This document shows, in pieces, positions 1 through 9,427 of a stretch of 64,000 nt of DNA (within the stretch, counting starts at the first letter, position 1; every line of letters begins with the position of its first letter). Source of the stretch: Lycium barbarum (lineage: Eukaryota > Streptophyta > Magnoliopsida > Solanales > Solanaceae); NCBI RefSeq assembly GCF_019175385.1, contig NC_083346.1, positions 58,123,821 through 58,187,820 on the forward strand. The letters are read 5' to 3'. Under the pieces are notes generated by a model. It had not been told where the DNA came from and made no database searches. It saw only the letters and a list, made by a program, of their open reading frames with translations. Both the position numbers and the translations under genes were made by a program.

Positions 1-874
1 GGGATATCGCAGAGTTCCTATATCTATCATCACTGACAGAGGTGCCCAATTTACGACTAATTTCTGGAGATTTGTTTTCAGGAAGGATTAGGGGCTCAGG
101 TAAGTCTGAGCACAGTATTCCATCTTCAGAGCGACGGCCAGGCCGAGCACACTATACAGACGCTAGAAGATATGTTGTGGGCCTGTATTATTGAATTCAG
201 AGGTAGCCGGGACGATCATCTGCCGTTGATCGAGTTTGCTTATAATGACAGCTACGATTCTAGATTAATACGAGGCTTTGTATGGCAGAAAATGCAGGTC
301 ACCGATCGGCTGGTTCGATATTGGCGAAACAGAGTTAATCGGTCCCGATATGATCCAGCAGGCCGTTGATAAGGTGAAACTCATCCGAGAAAGACAATTA
401 GCAGCCCAGAGTCGACAGAGATCGAATGCTGACAAATGGCGTCGGCCCTTAGAGTTCCAGGTCGGCGATTGGGTATTTTTGAAAGTATCGCCTATGAGAG
501 GCGTAATGCGATTCAGCAAAAAGAGTAAGCTCAGTCCGCGGTATATCGGACCCTATCAAATTATTTGAAAGATTGGGAATGTCGCCTACGAGTTAGATTT
601 ACCATCTGATTTGGAAGCGGTACGTCCGACATTTCATGTATCTATGCTCCGCGAATGTGTCAGTGGTCCTCCTAGAATATTTCCAGCAAATAATACTCGG
701 GTGACGGAGGAACTATCATACGAAGAGCAGCCTGTAGCCATTCTGGATTGCCAGGTAAGGAGATTGCAGAATAAAGATGTAGCTTCCGTTAAGGTGCTGT
801 GGCAGAACGATAACAGGGAAGAGATCACGTGGGAAACTGAAGAAGAAATATCCTTACTTGGTTATATTCAATAA
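1..874 (+). pseudogene. Element A integrase core end and chromodomain-like C-terminus (broken)
   Basis: This is the 3' end of a Ty3/gypsy pol. Bases 20-60 encode ITDRGAQF, which carries the second catalytic Asp of the DDE integrase. GQAEHTIQTLED near 140-170 carries the catalytic Glu. ALYGRKCRSP-like text follows from 278, then the GPY/F-like segment (YIGPYQII, before 566) and a chromodomain-like end (AILDCQVRRLQNKDVASVKV, about 739-800). Breaks: a frameshift near 90, another near 268, and an in-frame TGA at 566-568 where related copies have Arg (CGA to TGA would explain it). The reading frame ends with TAA at 872-874. Integrase inserts the cDNA; in chromoviruses the terminal chromodomain is thought to guide it to chromatin. 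No start can be given because the gene enters from outside the window. Confidence 0.88.
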
Positions 875-984
875 TGAATGTGTATCATATGAGCCGACCA
901 TAAAAAGAAACTCCCCCGAAGTGCTTACAAACCCTATAAGACTAATCTAACATTCGAGGACGAATGTTCTAAAGGGGGGGAGGA
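875..984 (+). other. Element A pre-LTR spacer: hairpin and polypurine tract
   Basis: Bases 949-968 form a perfect 8-bp inverted repeat with a four-base loop (AACATTCG-AGGA-CGAATGTT). The polypurine tract AAAGGGGGGGAGGA (971-984) follows and directly abuts the LTR start at 985. The PPT primes plus-strand cDNA synthesis. The hairpin recurs before the PPT in elements B, D, G and J. Confidence 0.85.
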
Positions 985-1340
985 TGTTATATCCCGTATT
1001 TTTGAACGTCGGATCATTTGTAAGCTGAGGTGGGGCCCACACATCAAGATTTTTTTTTTGGAACATGTGACAAGCTATATGAATCACATATGTAAAGTTA
1101 AACACAACTCATGAAGGACCCTTGGGCCAAATCAAAGTGGAAGCCCTCCAAACGAATATTTTTAAGAAAACGTTTCCGGGTGACCTGACTTGGAGGGGCA
1201 AACACGGTATTATAAGTTTGGAATTTGGAAAGATACCAAGAGATAGAAGTTATAGATAATTGAATTAGCTTTCCAACCATAGGTCGTGGGTTCCCAGGTG
1301 ACGTCGGTACAAGGAGATATGAATGTTTTAAGGTCGAAAG

Positions 1341-1490
1341 GTCAGTGGGCTAGGCCCAACTCGGGACCAACCGAGTTGGCCCAAAAAAATAAAATGAAAA
1401 TTTAGGCCCAATGTTTAAGGGGTGGCCGGCCAAGTGAGGCCCAACCCATGGCTTTAATGAATACTTCCATGTGCTAATTAATTATAAATG
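1341..1490 (+). promoter_or_regulatory. Element A LTR promoter region: GGCCCA repeats and TATA
   Basis: TGGGC-TA-GGCCCA at 1346-1358 is followed by a 7-bp inverted repeat (AACTCGG...CCGAGTT, 1359-1378). Further GGCCCA copies lie at about 1378-1383, 1405-1410 and 1438-1443. TATAAAT follows at 1483-1489. TGGGCC/GGCCCA is the plant site II motif bound by TCP-type factors in cellular promoters (known). Use as the LTR promoter is inferred from order and spacing. Confidence 0.55.
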
Positions 1491-4003
1491 GTCATTATCT
1501 AATAGAATTTTCAAGAAGCAAAGAAAGAAGAGAAAAGAGAAAAACCAAGAGCAAACATAAGAGCCATTTCGGGTTGGCCATAGAAAAATCACCCTAAAAA
1601 ATCTTGACTCTAAAATTATTTTCTTGTTGAATTCCTACTAAATTAAGTGTCCTCTACAACTTGGTGCAATTGTTTGGGAGAATAGAGCACTTGTTCCATC
1701 AATCTCACACTTGGGTTAAGTGAAGAAGTTGAAGAGAAAAGGTAAGAATTTATCCCTCCTTACTATGTTATGAAGGTTGGTTTATGTTGTAGTATATGGA
1801 AATGAGTAGAAATTATGGAAATAAGAAAGTTTGCAAAGTGGGGGTGTATGTATGGAGCTAGCCGTGTGTGTATATATGTTGTATACATATAGTGAGTTGA
1901 ATTTTATGTTGTACTCTAGTTGTGGTTATGGTGGAATTTATATTGGAAATGAAAGTTGAATGAATTTGGTTGAAGTTGGAAATATAGGTGTTGGCCGTGT
2001 GGTACATGGAAATTGAAATGGAAATGAATTAATGTTGTTTAATATGTTAGTTGTGTTGTTGTGATCCTTGCAATGTAAATGAAAGTAAAATGGTTTAAGT
2101 TGGTATTGAAATGGAATGTAGAAGTTTATGTCATTTTAGTATGATTTTATGATATTGTGGAAATGAAGTCGTTAAGGTGTAAATTATGATGATTGTTGAT
2201 GAAGTTGGAAGATAGAAACATGTTATGAAAATGTTTGTTAAAGATTAGAAGTTTTGGTGGAATTGTGACTTTGGTGGAAAGTTTGTATATTGTGTATATC
2301 TTGTGAATATTTTGTGGAATTGATATGAAATGCTTCCAAATTATATTGTGATGATCTTGATTAATGATGAATGTGAAACCCTTGAGATTTGTTTGGAAAT
2401 TTGAAGTTGAAATGGAAGTATCGCACTATGTTGGAAAGGGAACTAGTTGTGCCATATTGTGTCTTGTAGTTATTGTTGTTGTTGTTAGTGTTGTTATTGG
2501 GTTGTTGTTGATTGTTTTGGCCGAGTTGAATTCTCGGGGATGCTATATGTATAGGGGAAATGCTGCCCAAATTTCTGTAGAAAAGTGTTGATTTGATATT
2601 TAAGTCCTAAAGTCTTAGGATTAACATTTGGTAAATGTGACCATTTGTAGATTTTGGACGAAACAGGAAGTGAACTTGGAAAGGCGTAAAAAGCATAAAA
2701 GGTATGTAAAGCTATCCCGGTTCTTCTTTTGGCATGTCCTAGGTGTACTAGGATCGGATTTGAGTCTCGGTAAGTATTCTGCTCATCGGAAACCGCATTT
2801 AAAAATACCCCTTTTTCATTCAATGGAATTGAACCCTATAAGTATGCTTTATTGAAAGAATTGTGCAAACTTCCGCATATTGCCTAGAAAATTATGGAAG
2901 GTTCCCAGGACCTCCGTAGATGACTCTATAAGCCTAATGCACGTAATTTGAGCCCACCGCTTCGGTTGTCCCGAGGTGGGCCCACTATTTCCGAATCCAC
3001 CCTTATTGCAATTTGTAACTCGATTTCAAGCGATTTCAAAGGAAACGTCTTAACTACTCTTCTAACTACTAATGATACTTATTCTAAATACTTTATTGAG
3101 TCTCTGTAAAGGTATGAAATTTTGTGTTGCAATCAGTTTCCCACTATTCCAGCGTTGCCTTTTATTGTACTATTGCCTTATTTCCGAACAATATAAAATG
3201 AAACGTTTTTACTATCCTTCTAACTACTAAAGGAAAATTGTTGTAACGATTCCCTTGAGTCTTGTAAACTATTCTTGAATGTGAAAACGATCCAAGAAGG
3301 ATTATTTTACGCAACTCATTATGACATCCGACATACGCTTACTATGATTTTGTCCGATTACATCATTACGATTTGTCACTCGATATGCCTCATTGAGTCT
3401 CTGGAAATATATGGTATTTTGATTGCATTTAGTTTCTCACTACTCTGTTCGTGGATGCCTCAATGTTTCCCCCACTGAGCCCGGGCCAGGATATGTTCTC
3501 AAGTGTCTTCCACTGCATTGTTCGCCGTGCCTTGATGTGAGGGGGCAGGTATACATGTACATGGGTTGTGGAGTATGCTGTGCCATGTACACTATTCTAT
3601 TATGATCCGATATGGCCATTTGATATGATATGCTATGTTACGGGGTTATTCCCCTTTTCTGATCCTTATGTGTTGTGGCACCAGTGTAGGGGGGGGGGGG
3701 GTGACCACGTCCTGTCTGCCGAGTCCCTTGGCAGGGGCCGGATATGATATGACATATGTTTTTGTACACACTCTTCATGTTTTGAAAATATGCATTTGAT
3801 ACTGTGGACATCACACTCATTTTTCTATACGTTCTGATTCGGTTATGATTTTGTTCCGTAATGGGACCAGGTATGACTTACGTTTTCTGCAAGTACTATT
3901 TATGCTTTATGATCAGCATTGTGCTAATCCGGATATTCCGTTCATTTTCTGTATCTTCTGCTTCGATTATGACTTTGTTTACTACGTTCCATGCTTTACA
4001 TAC

Positions 4004-4041
4004 TCAGTACATATTTCGTACTGACCCCCTTTCTTCGGGGG
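4004..4041 (+). other. Twin hairpin element in LTR A
   Basis: Hairpin 1 is TCAGTAC, a 7-base loop, GTACTGA (4004-4024). Hairpin 2 follows at once: CCCCC (4025-4029), TTTCTTC loop, GGGGG (4037-4041). It ends about 420 bases before the LTR 3' end. Counterparts occur at the same relative place in LTRs B, C, D, E, G, K, S and solo LTR 2. Function unknown; R-region structure, 3' end formation, dimerisation or packaging are possible. Confidence 0.7.
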
Positions 4042-4463
4042 CTGCGTTTTCATGCCGCGCAGGTACAGACTACAGATTTGTTGACCCGCCTGCCTAGGAC
4101 ATCTATTCTGCTATTCTGGAGCGCTCTTTTGTCCAGAGCCTATACCTTGGTACAGTCTGCTGCTGTTGTATTTATGTCGCTATTCAGGGGTACGACGGGG
4201 CCCTGTCCCGTCTTATGATTCTGTTATGTTCTGTAGAGGTCTGTAGACATACTTGTGTGGGTTCTGTATATGGCTTGGGATGATATGATCTGTGACAGCC
4301 TTATCGGCTTCCATGTACTATGTCGGTTCATTTATGATAATTAATAACGCCAATTGACTTTTACATTTAAAAATATTCTGCTGATATGCTAGTCTGGGTT
4401 ATTGGGTACGTTTGGGTGTCCAGCACAGACACTAGTCGCGGCCTACGGAGTTGGGTCGTGACA

Positions 4464-5622
4464 GTTAGTATTGTCTACCTCTTAATAATAAAGACCTTTT
4501 TCTTGGTAGGATCCTTCAAGTTGTCTGAATCTATGTAGTTTTCAATGTCCTTAAAGTTGTCATCCTCAGACTCAGAGGACTTATTCTTTTCACTCCCAGA
4601 AGACTCATCCACCGACTGAAACTAGGATTTCTTCTTAGCTGAAATGGGTTTGCCAGCCTATTTCTTGACAGTAATTGGCTTTGATTTGGGGTGGCAATAG
4701 CCTTACCTTTTATATTCCTCTCTTTCTCTGCAGTCTCCTCAACAGATTCTGCCATTGTTTTTGAAGCAAGTTTAGTAGCTCTAGTGCTAGGAACCTCAGG
4801 CTTTTTGCTAGCCTGCATATCCTGTTTTAGTTCTGCCTCCGCCCTTTTCTTTTATCCCCTAGTGTGAGGGGTTGTAGGCAAAACTGAAGGATCTCCTCTA
4901 TCAGGTGTTAGAATAGGCCCACCAGATGCCTTCCTAAGCCTGGATCTAACTCTTTTCCCAGCATGCTCAGTAATGAGCATATCCTCATAATCACTAATAA
5001 CAACAACACACTCACCATGAACAGGTTGGGAAACTTGTTCCATTGGAGCAGTCACATCCATAATTGGAACAGGTTCCTCAACTTGTTCCATGGGTAGATG
5101 GACATCAATAGCTGGTGATCCTCTCTTATCACCAACTGAGGGTTCAACTTCCCCCACCAATTTAGTGCTCTCTATGTTATCCCCACAAAATTTTCCCAAA
5201 TTCACAAAGGCCTCAGCTACTTCATCCTCCATCGATTTTGTAGTTTCCAACAAATCATCAACCACTTCAGTACTATCACCGCTACACGTGAAACTAAATC
5301 TATCCTCAGCAACAGTCAACCAGCAGGTGAACTAGGTTCAACTGTGGGATTTCCTAAGATTTCCCCCTCACAATGTGCTCCACCTATTTGTCCCTCAATT
5401 TCTCAGTTTCAGCTACTAATTCTTCAATGGAGGTCACAACATAATCAACCCCTGAATCAATTAATACCACAATTTTTGGAACAATAATCAGGGTTACCTA
5501 TTCAAGAGGGCCAGTGTAGTGCGCTCCATGTAGCTAAGATATTTACAGATTAGGCTCTTTATTTCTTCACACTGTATTTCAAATAGGCCACCAGTCTTGA
5601 ACATCGGAGACACTAGAGGTGG
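4464..5622 (-). pseudogene. Downstream part of a Ser/Thr/Pro-rich, acidic ORF interrupted by element B
   Basis: On the minus strand one frame runs from about 5319 down to 4700 with a single TAA at 4852-4854, then frameshifts into an acidic Ser/Glu/Asp- and Lys-rich tail ending near 4470. The protein text is low-complexity and acidic, with a Lys/Arg patch (KRVRSRLRKASG). It has Glu-Lys-rich and short repeated Met-Glu-Gln-Val stretches. No catalytic motif is recognised. When element B and one ATACT copy are ignored, the frame 5622-5536 continues directly from the segment at 15623-15660, so both belong to one former gene. It could be an accessory ORF of an older retroelement or a decayed cellular gene; I cannot decide. 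Element A abuts its 3' side. Confidence 0.5.
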
Positions 5623-5627
5623 ATACT
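5623..5627. repeat. Target site duplication of element B, left copy (ATACT)
   Basis: ATACT immediately precedes the TGTCACGACC LTR end at 5628. It is identical to 15623-15627, directly after the other LTR. A 5-bp duplication is the Ty3/gypsy norm. Confidence 0.95.
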
Positions 5628-6040
5628 TGTCACGACCCGACTAGGGGCCGTGACGGGTACCCGGGGCTACCCACCGAGCACCACTCATTCCCTTACTTAT
5701 CTTACTCATATCATAAGAAAATGATTTCTCATTTGGAAACATAAATACTTTTATATACATAAGCCTTTCGGCTATCAAAATGATAATATATATATATATA
5801 TATACACACACACTAGTAACATTGTGAGACCATATAACCCACACCTGCGTATCTAGGAGCCTCTACTAGAGTGCTAGAAATAGGGACGGGACAGGACCCC
5901 GTCGTGCCTAAATATACATATGTACACAAAAGAATAATCAAAGGCACCTCCGGAACAATGGAGTGCTCTCAAGTCAGCTAACAGCTCCTACGAGTCTAGA
6001 TCAAGCTCACCTCCCTGTCTACCTGTGGGCATAAACACAG

Positions 6041-6080
6041 CGTCCAAAGAAAACGGACGTCAGTACGAACATTGTACTGA
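6041..6080 (-). other. Twin hairpin element in LTR B
   Basis: Plus-strand view: CGTCC (6041-6045), 9-base loop, GGACG (6055-6059); then TCAGTAC (6060-6066), 7-base loop, GTACTGA (6074-6080). Both stems are perfect. The second stem sequence differs completely from LTR A (CCCCC/GGGGG), yet pairing is kept. In the other LTR the counterpart is at 13598-13636, where one arm has a G to T change. Confidence 0.7.
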
Positions 6081-6284
6081 GTATGAGAGGCATAAGTAAT
6101 AACAATACGTCAATGAGATAAATGAGGCATCAAATAAGGAACAACTGCATCTGACTGTCAATTATAAAAGAAATAATGCATGCTTGCTTACTTCATAATC
6201 ATCATCATGTCATGTATGCATAAATGTATAAGTTTCCCGTCCATATAGGTACAGTGTGATAATCATTAGCCTGCGTCCAGGCCT

Positions 6285-6405
6285 CCCGCGTCCGGGGTAC
6301 CTTCTCATGCCGCCCACTAGTGGTATCTGCCCATGCCATCTAAACATGGTGTATACGCTGCCCGCCTTAGCGGTGTCTGCCTGGCCATATAGGCGCGGTG
6401 TAATA
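6285..6405 (-). repeat. Short hairpin-bearing repeats in LTR B
   Basis: Three degenerate units share a GYSTGCC or GGTGTMTRC theme, each with a small palindrome, for example CCACTAGTGG (about 6315-6324) and CCATCTAAACATGG. The same array is at about 13845-13965 in the other LTR. Other LTR families in this window carry unrelated minisatellites in the same relative place. Confidence 0.5.
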
Positions 6406-7480
6406 TCATCATCATGTACTCATCATAATGCATGCATAATAACTCAAAGATAGCTATACTTTATCGAGGTGACATAAGGTCGTGAACCCCCGATTCCATT
6501 ATGGAACATTTATAAGTATTCTGCCTCACCTTGAAGGAAATAGTATATAAGGTGAGTGTATACAATAAACAACATCATTAACTTTATTGGGCTTGTAATG
6601 TATCTCTTGTCTCATATGGATATTCGTGAACATAGACTCTTAGCTTTCCGGGATATAGAGGATTCCTGGAGAAGAAGGAAAAATCATGCCATCGCGTTCA
6701 TGCCATAAAAAGAAAGGACTAGCCTCACATACTTTTTTCGTTTAACTAATCTATCGCTTGTTCGTTCTCCTTCGATGTCCACGTTTCTACCTTCAAGAGA
6801 ATTCGCGTTAACATTAGCTAATCGATTACTTAAACGTGCTTACTAAAGCTAAAGAAAATTGGGCAGCATTTCCTTTGTTTATACGACTTTCCCCATATTC
6901 TATATCAATTCCCAAACATTGATAACAACATTCACAATATCACAAGCAACAATCATCATCCATCTATATTATCCACATTTCACAATTTCACTCCAATTTC
7001 TCCATAATCATGGTCATAGTTCATTATTGCATTTTCTCACATATAATACTTATTCCATGTTCTAAATGCCGTTCACAACATACTTACAATCACAACATAC
7101 CAATATTCATAATTCACCCCAAACTACTACTCAATAACGACACTATTCACATATTCATGACCCATTTCCTATGTCTTTCTACAATCCAAGTGTTTTTAAA
7201 TTTCAACACCTTAAACAACAAGGAATGATCATAAACTCACCTTAGATAATGGAAGAATAATCCTTGAGTGGGAATTCTCTTCTTGCACAAAAACCCTAGT
7301 CCACTTCCCTTGGGATTTCTTGGCTTAGATGAACTTTGATAGGTCTCATACACTTGATTTTCTGGATTTGATGGAGTTGATCATGGATTTTCTTGGTTTC
7401 TTGTGGATGAATAATGGAGAGAGTTATAGAGAATTCTTGAAGTGTGGAGCGTGGAAATGAAATGAAATAAATGATAAAGG

Positions 7481-7670
7481 GTCCTTATATCAACACTTAA
7501 AATTTGTCCCGATCAGATTCTACGGACCAACATATGGTCCGTATAATTTATACTGACCGTATGTCTGGCCGTAGATCTGGTCCAGTGAGGACCTTTATTC
7601 TGGGCAGAACATACGGCTAGACATACGGTCCGTATGTTTTATACGGCCAGTATGTTTGGCCGTATAATGC
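7481..7670 (-). promoter_or_regulatory. Element B LTR promoter region: ACGG(N)CCGT palindromes and TATA
   Basis: Repeated short palindromes lie in 7515-7670; the clearest is ACATACGG-T-CCGTATGT at 7621-7637. Variants occur around 7532-7545 and 7560-7575. On the element's strand a TATA-like TGATATAAGG (7492-7483) follows directly. The same layout is at 15097-15285 in the 5' LTR. Promoter function is inferred. Confidence 0.5.
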
Positions 7671-8008
7671 CCAGTTCTCCGAAACTCGTTCTCGTCGACT
7701 CGTTTGATCTTCAATCCTTATGGAACCTTCTTGACACCTTTTTATCACCTCAATACCAATCCAAGGGACATTATCACTCTTCTCCAAGACATCATTACGC
7801 CATCATTAACTCATCGCTCATAATTTTTACTCGACACACAACACATCCTTTGTTCTCCTTGGCAACCTTCTTCCCTTACGTCAAATGTCTTTGAATCTCG
7901 ATTAGGATCATCAAATTCTATTTCTTACTTATCAAAACATCGTATACGTCGTGCCCCTTCGCTAGTCTATTCACTGTACATTAAAGGGAAGTTTTCCAAG
8001 GTGTAACA

Positions 8009-8046
8009 TTCTTCCCCCCTTTTTGGAACATTCGTCCTCAAATGTT
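8009..8046 (-). other. Element B polypurine tract and pre-PPT hairpin
   Basis: On the element's strand CCAAAAAGGGGGGAAGAA (8026-8009) abuts the 3' LTR. The inverted repeat AACATTCG-TCCT-CAAATGTT (8027-8046) sits just before it, with one mismatch compared with elements A and D. Confidence 0.85.
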
Positions 8047-8212
8047 AAACACTCGGGAATTCTACGAAAATTTCACCAGAGTTTCCCCAGTAATATGGCA
8101 CTACCATCCTGTCACAACAACCCATAATAATATTACCTCACAGGGACACAACACAATAGCAATGTAAATTGGCCACACACAACCAAAAGCATAAAAAAGA
8201 AGCATACATACC

Positions 8213-9427
8213 TCATAATGTTAATCTTCCATCGTGGATCTCTTCTGGAGGTTGGCATAAGTGTGGATATGTGGATTTCATTTTCTCTTCCACCTCCCAA
8301 GTCATTTCTTCTCGGTTGTTGTTTCGCCACAACACTTTGACTGAAGCTACTTCCTTATTTCGAAGCCTTCGTACTTGCCTGTCTAATATGGCAATGGGAA
8401 CTTCTTCGTATGCTAGCTTTTCTATCACTTGAACTTCATCTATTGGAACAATTCTCGTAGGATCTCCAACACACTTACGGAGCATTGAGACATGGAAGAC
8501 TGGATGGAATGATTCAAGCTCTGAAGGCAAGTCCAATTCGTAGGCTACATGACCTACCTTGCGGATAACTTTATAGGGTCCAATGTATCGAGGACTTGAC
8601 TTCCCTTTCTTGCCAAATCTCATCACCCCTTTCATTGGCGACACCTTCAAAAATACCTAGTCATCACTTTGAAATTCTAGGTCTCGCCGGCGATTGTCCG
8701 CATAAGATTTTTGGCGACTTTGGGCTATCAACAATCGATCTCGGATCACCTTGACTTTTTCTATCACTTGCTGAATCAATTTAGGGCCTATCAGCTGTAC
8801 TTCTCCTGTTTCAAACCATCCAATTGGGGATCTAAACTTCCTTCCATATAAAGCTTCATACAGAGCCATTTGGATACTGGAATGGTAGCTATTGTTATAT
8901 GCGAACTCCATCAGAGGTAAGTGATCATCCCAATTACCGCCGAATTCTAGTACACATGCCCATAGCATATCTTTCAAAGTCTGAATAGTACGTTCGGCTT
9001 GTCCATCGGTCTGCGGATGAAATGTTGTGCTAAGCTTAACTTGAGTACCTAGACCTTCTTGGAAGGATTTCCAGAACTTGGCTATAAATTGCGCTCCTCT
9101 ATCTGTGATAATGGATAGTGGAATACCATGGAGTCGCACAATTTCTTTGAGATACAACCTCGCATAATCTTCTGCTGAGTGCGTGGTTCTGACTGGAAGA
9201 AAATGAGCTGCTTTCGTCAATCTGTCCACAATCACCCATATAGAATCATACTTGCCTCGAGAACGAGGTAACCCCACGATAAAATCCATGTTGATCACTT
9301 CCCATTTCTAGGTAGGGATTTCCATGGCTTGCAATAATCCTCCTGGCTTTTGATGTTCGATTTTCACTTGCTGGCAATTTGGACATTGAGCTACAAATTA
9401 TGCTACGTCTCTTTTCATGCTTTCCCA
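8213..9427 (-). pseudogene. Element B integrase with H2C2 zinc motif and chromodomain
   Basis: In the element's direction this begins after the RNase H/H2C2 text that ends near 9428. FVAQCPNCQQVK supplies the zinc-motif cysteines (near 9400). The DDE core follows in 9298-8657: MDFIVGLP (first Asp), ITDRGAQF (second Asp) and DGQAERTIQTL (Glu). ALYGRKFRSP, a GPY/F-like segment (SPRYIGPYKV) and a chromodomain-like tail (AILDRQVRRLRNKEVASVKV) complete it, ending at the stop at 8213. Stops interrupt it near 9427, 9385-9310 and at 8654-8656, where TAG replaces an expected Trp TGG. All catalytic residues remain visible, so decay is by nonsense changes rather than loss of the core. Confidence 0.92.

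Larger units (their letters stand above)
1..4463 (+). mobile_element. Element A: 3' part of a Ty3/gypsy chromovirus
   Basis: The window opens inside the integrase of a plus-strand gypsy element. It continues through the integrase C-terminus, a chromodomain-like end, a pre-PPT hairpin, a G-rich polypurine tract and one LTR. The LTR starts TGTTATATCC and ends GTCGTGACA, the TG...CA form expected. The 5' half of the element and the other LTR lie outside the window, so the target duplication cannot be checked. The right flank GTTAG (4464-4468) would be its downstream copy. Coding parts are frameshifted, so this copy is dead. Its LTR is related to that of element D further right (same promoter motif, same mid-LTR motif, same hairpins). 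Confidence 0.9.
985..4463 (+). repeat. Element A 3' LTR (3,479 bp)
   Basis: The boundaries are set by the PPT on the left and by the TGACA end at 4459-4463. Internal landmarks: GGCCCA cluster at 1346-1443, TATA-like TATAAAT at 1483-1489, CT-, A- and TTGT-rich sequence, GGAAATGCTGCCCAAATTT at 2556-2574, and paired hairpins at 4004-4041. There is also an imperfect inverted repeat around 4110-4135. The small reading frames in this LTR, for example around 2361-2855, show no domain and I treat them as chance. Its length is large for a gypsy LTR. Confidence 0.87.
5628..8008 (-). repeat. Element B 3' LTR (2,381 bp)
   Basis: On the plus strand it reads TGTCACGACC...GGTGTAACA; on the element's strand TGTTACACC...GTCGTGACA. 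Landmarks in the element's direction: palindromic ATACGGTCCGTAT cluster (7670-7510), TATA-like TGATATAAGG (7492-7483), GGAAATGCTGCCCAATTTT (about 6873-6855), short hairpin repeats (6400-6290), twin hairpins (6080-6041), and a further inverted repeat (about 5970-5948). It lacks a 57-bp stretch present in the 5' LTR near 14143-14199. An AT/AC microsatellite at about 5783-5812 is longer than in the other copy. Confidence 0.93.

Noticed and set aside
2361..2855. Overlapping ORFs on both strands inside LTR A, one Asn-rich and one Val-rich
   Set aside because: They arise from a GTT/AAC-rich stretch; no domain, and the region is within an LTR.
5775..5815. TA/CA microsatellite in LTR B
   Set aside because: Ordinary length variation between the two LTRs; no further signal.
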